NCBI RefSeq assembly: GCF_020921035.1
Contig: NC_063155.1
Span: 22,251,294-22,315,293 of the forward strand
Length of the DNA stretch: 64,000 bases
Source of the DNA: Rhodamnia argentea
Taxonomy: Eukaryota > Streptophyta > Magnoliopsida > Myrtales > Myrtaceae
Direction: 5' to 3'
A program made the position numbers and the translations under genes. The notes beneath the pieces are model-generated. The model had not been told where the DNA came from and searched no databases. It was given only the letters and a program-made list of their open reading frames with translations. Shown in pieces: positions 62,723 through 64,000 of the stretch (its first letter is position 1; the number at the start of each line of letters is the position of its first letter).

Positions 62723-64000
62723 GTCCTCTGTCTGTCAACCGGCTGCGAGATTCTTCCCCGGAGCGCCGTCACCTGCTGACTGAAGAAGAAGAAGAAGACG
62801 AAGAAAGACGGGAGGAAATTCAAAAGGAGGCGAAGCGAAAGTCGTGTCCGCGTCTGGCTCGTCAGGCATGACCGAAGAGTCGAATTAATACTAGTCGCAG
62901 CATACTCAGAGTGCGTGCAAAGTTATTCCAGAATAAATTAAATAAATAAATAAAAGAAAATAAAAAAGGGCGAAAGTTGCCCCCGCCCCCACCTACGACT
63001 ACTCTTCGAGGAAAGGCATCTCATTCTCTCTCTACTCCTCACGAAATCTTTTTCTAATTTCCTGTAATTTTCCTTTCTTTTTCTTTCTTTTTTTTTGCCC
63101 CTTTCCTATTTTCTTGAAAATTGTAAAAATTAAAAAAAAAGGAAAAAGAATTCTCACGTTTCTTGAAAATCCGACGTTCGTATAAGAGAAATGTAAATTC
63201 GGCGAGGCTGATGTAGTTTCCTAAATAATTAGCAACAAATCAACGGGTGATAAACTACGAATGGCAATTGTAAAGATGGTGCGCGAATATAAGCTCGACA
63301 AATCTCTTAATCGACGAGATTTGCTCAAATTTTAGACCTGTCAAATGGATAAGTCATATTCGAAAATGATCCGATCCGAATTGACAAATTTTAATTTATT
63401 TTTTACGCATTTTCATGCAATATAATCTAGTGACGTATACTCAATCTGATCCATATTACTAAAACATTTTTATATTTAATCTAATCTTAAAAGTCTCATA
63501 CCCAAACCGCTATGAGAGCACGGAGTGAGCGAGCGCGAAATCGAATAAGGACGAGAGAGCGAAGAGAGAGTCATATAAATTGGTTGAAATTAAGTAAGTT
63601 ATAAACTCATTTAACACTATTATTTTGAATTTTACCTCTTTGGATCGTATTTAAACATCTCATGCCTGATTGGTCATTTCACTCACACCTCGCACGTGGG
63701 ACCTACCATTTGTTGTACGTGATTGATATGATTGGTGGATCGAGCTCCAATAATCAACTTATTCGGACTCTAGAGGGGAAAAATTGCATACGCGATTACA
63801 CCTTATATAAGAAAAAAATCATCCTAACGTTTAACTACCCATCTGTTTTTTCATCTACAAGGAAATATTTTATAAGTTAGATAGCCATCGCAATAAGGTC
63901 CTTTACCAAATTTCATCTCGATTTTCAACTGTGATTTTCAGTAATTAACCACGATCCTTCGTGTCTTCCATCTCCACGAGAGTCACTAATTTATTACTGT
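62723..64000. other. Calmodulin upstream region and end of window
   Basis: The first about 150 bp (CTTCTTCTTC-rich on the gene strand) are probably the calmodulin leader and proximal promoter; no convincing TATA box was seen. Beyond about 62.9 kb the sequence is AT-rich with no recognised gene. Confidence 0.5.

Overview
The window is nuclear DNA from a flowering plant, most likely a woody eudicot. Six of the seven genes have many exons with GT-AG introns, and the spaces between them are AT-rich and full of repeats. The proteins are plant-type: ascorbate oxidase, an NDR1/HIN1-like protein, AGO4, plant LARP1, UBA2, a ZIF-like transporter and a 149-residue calmodulin. Several foldback elements carry GC-rich cores, a style I associate with Myrtaceae such as Eucalyptus. 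That taxonomic guess is weak and rests on no search.

Layout. 0.9-1.7 kb: an intronless NDR1/HIN1-like (LEA_2) membrane protein, minus strand. 7.2-11.7 kb: a complete five-exon L-ascorbate oxidase gene (593 aa), minus strand; its second intron holds an inverted, decayed copy of an ascorbate-oxidase 5' end. 11.8-24.7 kb: a 13-kb stretch without a recognisable gene, made of tandem repeats, foldback elements, a probable 2.2-kb solo LTR and simple repeats. 24.8-31.4 kb: an AGO4-clade Argonaute gene, plus strand, with 22 coding exons and an intron in its 5' UTR. 32.9-43.9 kb: a 14-exon LARP1 gene, minus strand, convergent with AGO4. 44.9-46.3 kb: a UBA2-type two-RRM protein in one coding exon, divergent from LARP1. 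48.8-57.3 kb: a 17-exon ZIF-like MFS transporter, plus strand. 61.0-62.7 kb: a two-exon calmodulin gene, minus strand.

The genes do not form an operon or an obvious cluster. Three neighbours act on RNA (AGO4 in RNA-directed DNA methylation, LARP1 on mRNA stability and translation, UBA2 in mRNA metabolism), but nothing here shows that they work together. Reading frames were checked across every exon junction and all six spliced genes stay open. The one irregular junction is the acceptor of ZIF-like exon 3, where the best-placed site reads GG instead of AG.

The most unusual signals are: (1) a set of very small insertions of about 19-38 bp, each little more than a poly(A)/poly(T) run with a short leader and each flanked by 11-17 bp direct repeats; they look like extremely truncated retroposons; (2) the inverted ascorbate-oxidase fragment inside the ascorbate-oxidase gene; (3) a terminal-inverted-repeat element that makes up about four fifths of a ZIF-like intron, with a relative near 5 kb that has a 9-bp target duplication; (4) the non-AG acceptor. 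I found no CRISPR array, rRNA or convincing tRNA gene, and no system that I can call new with confidence.
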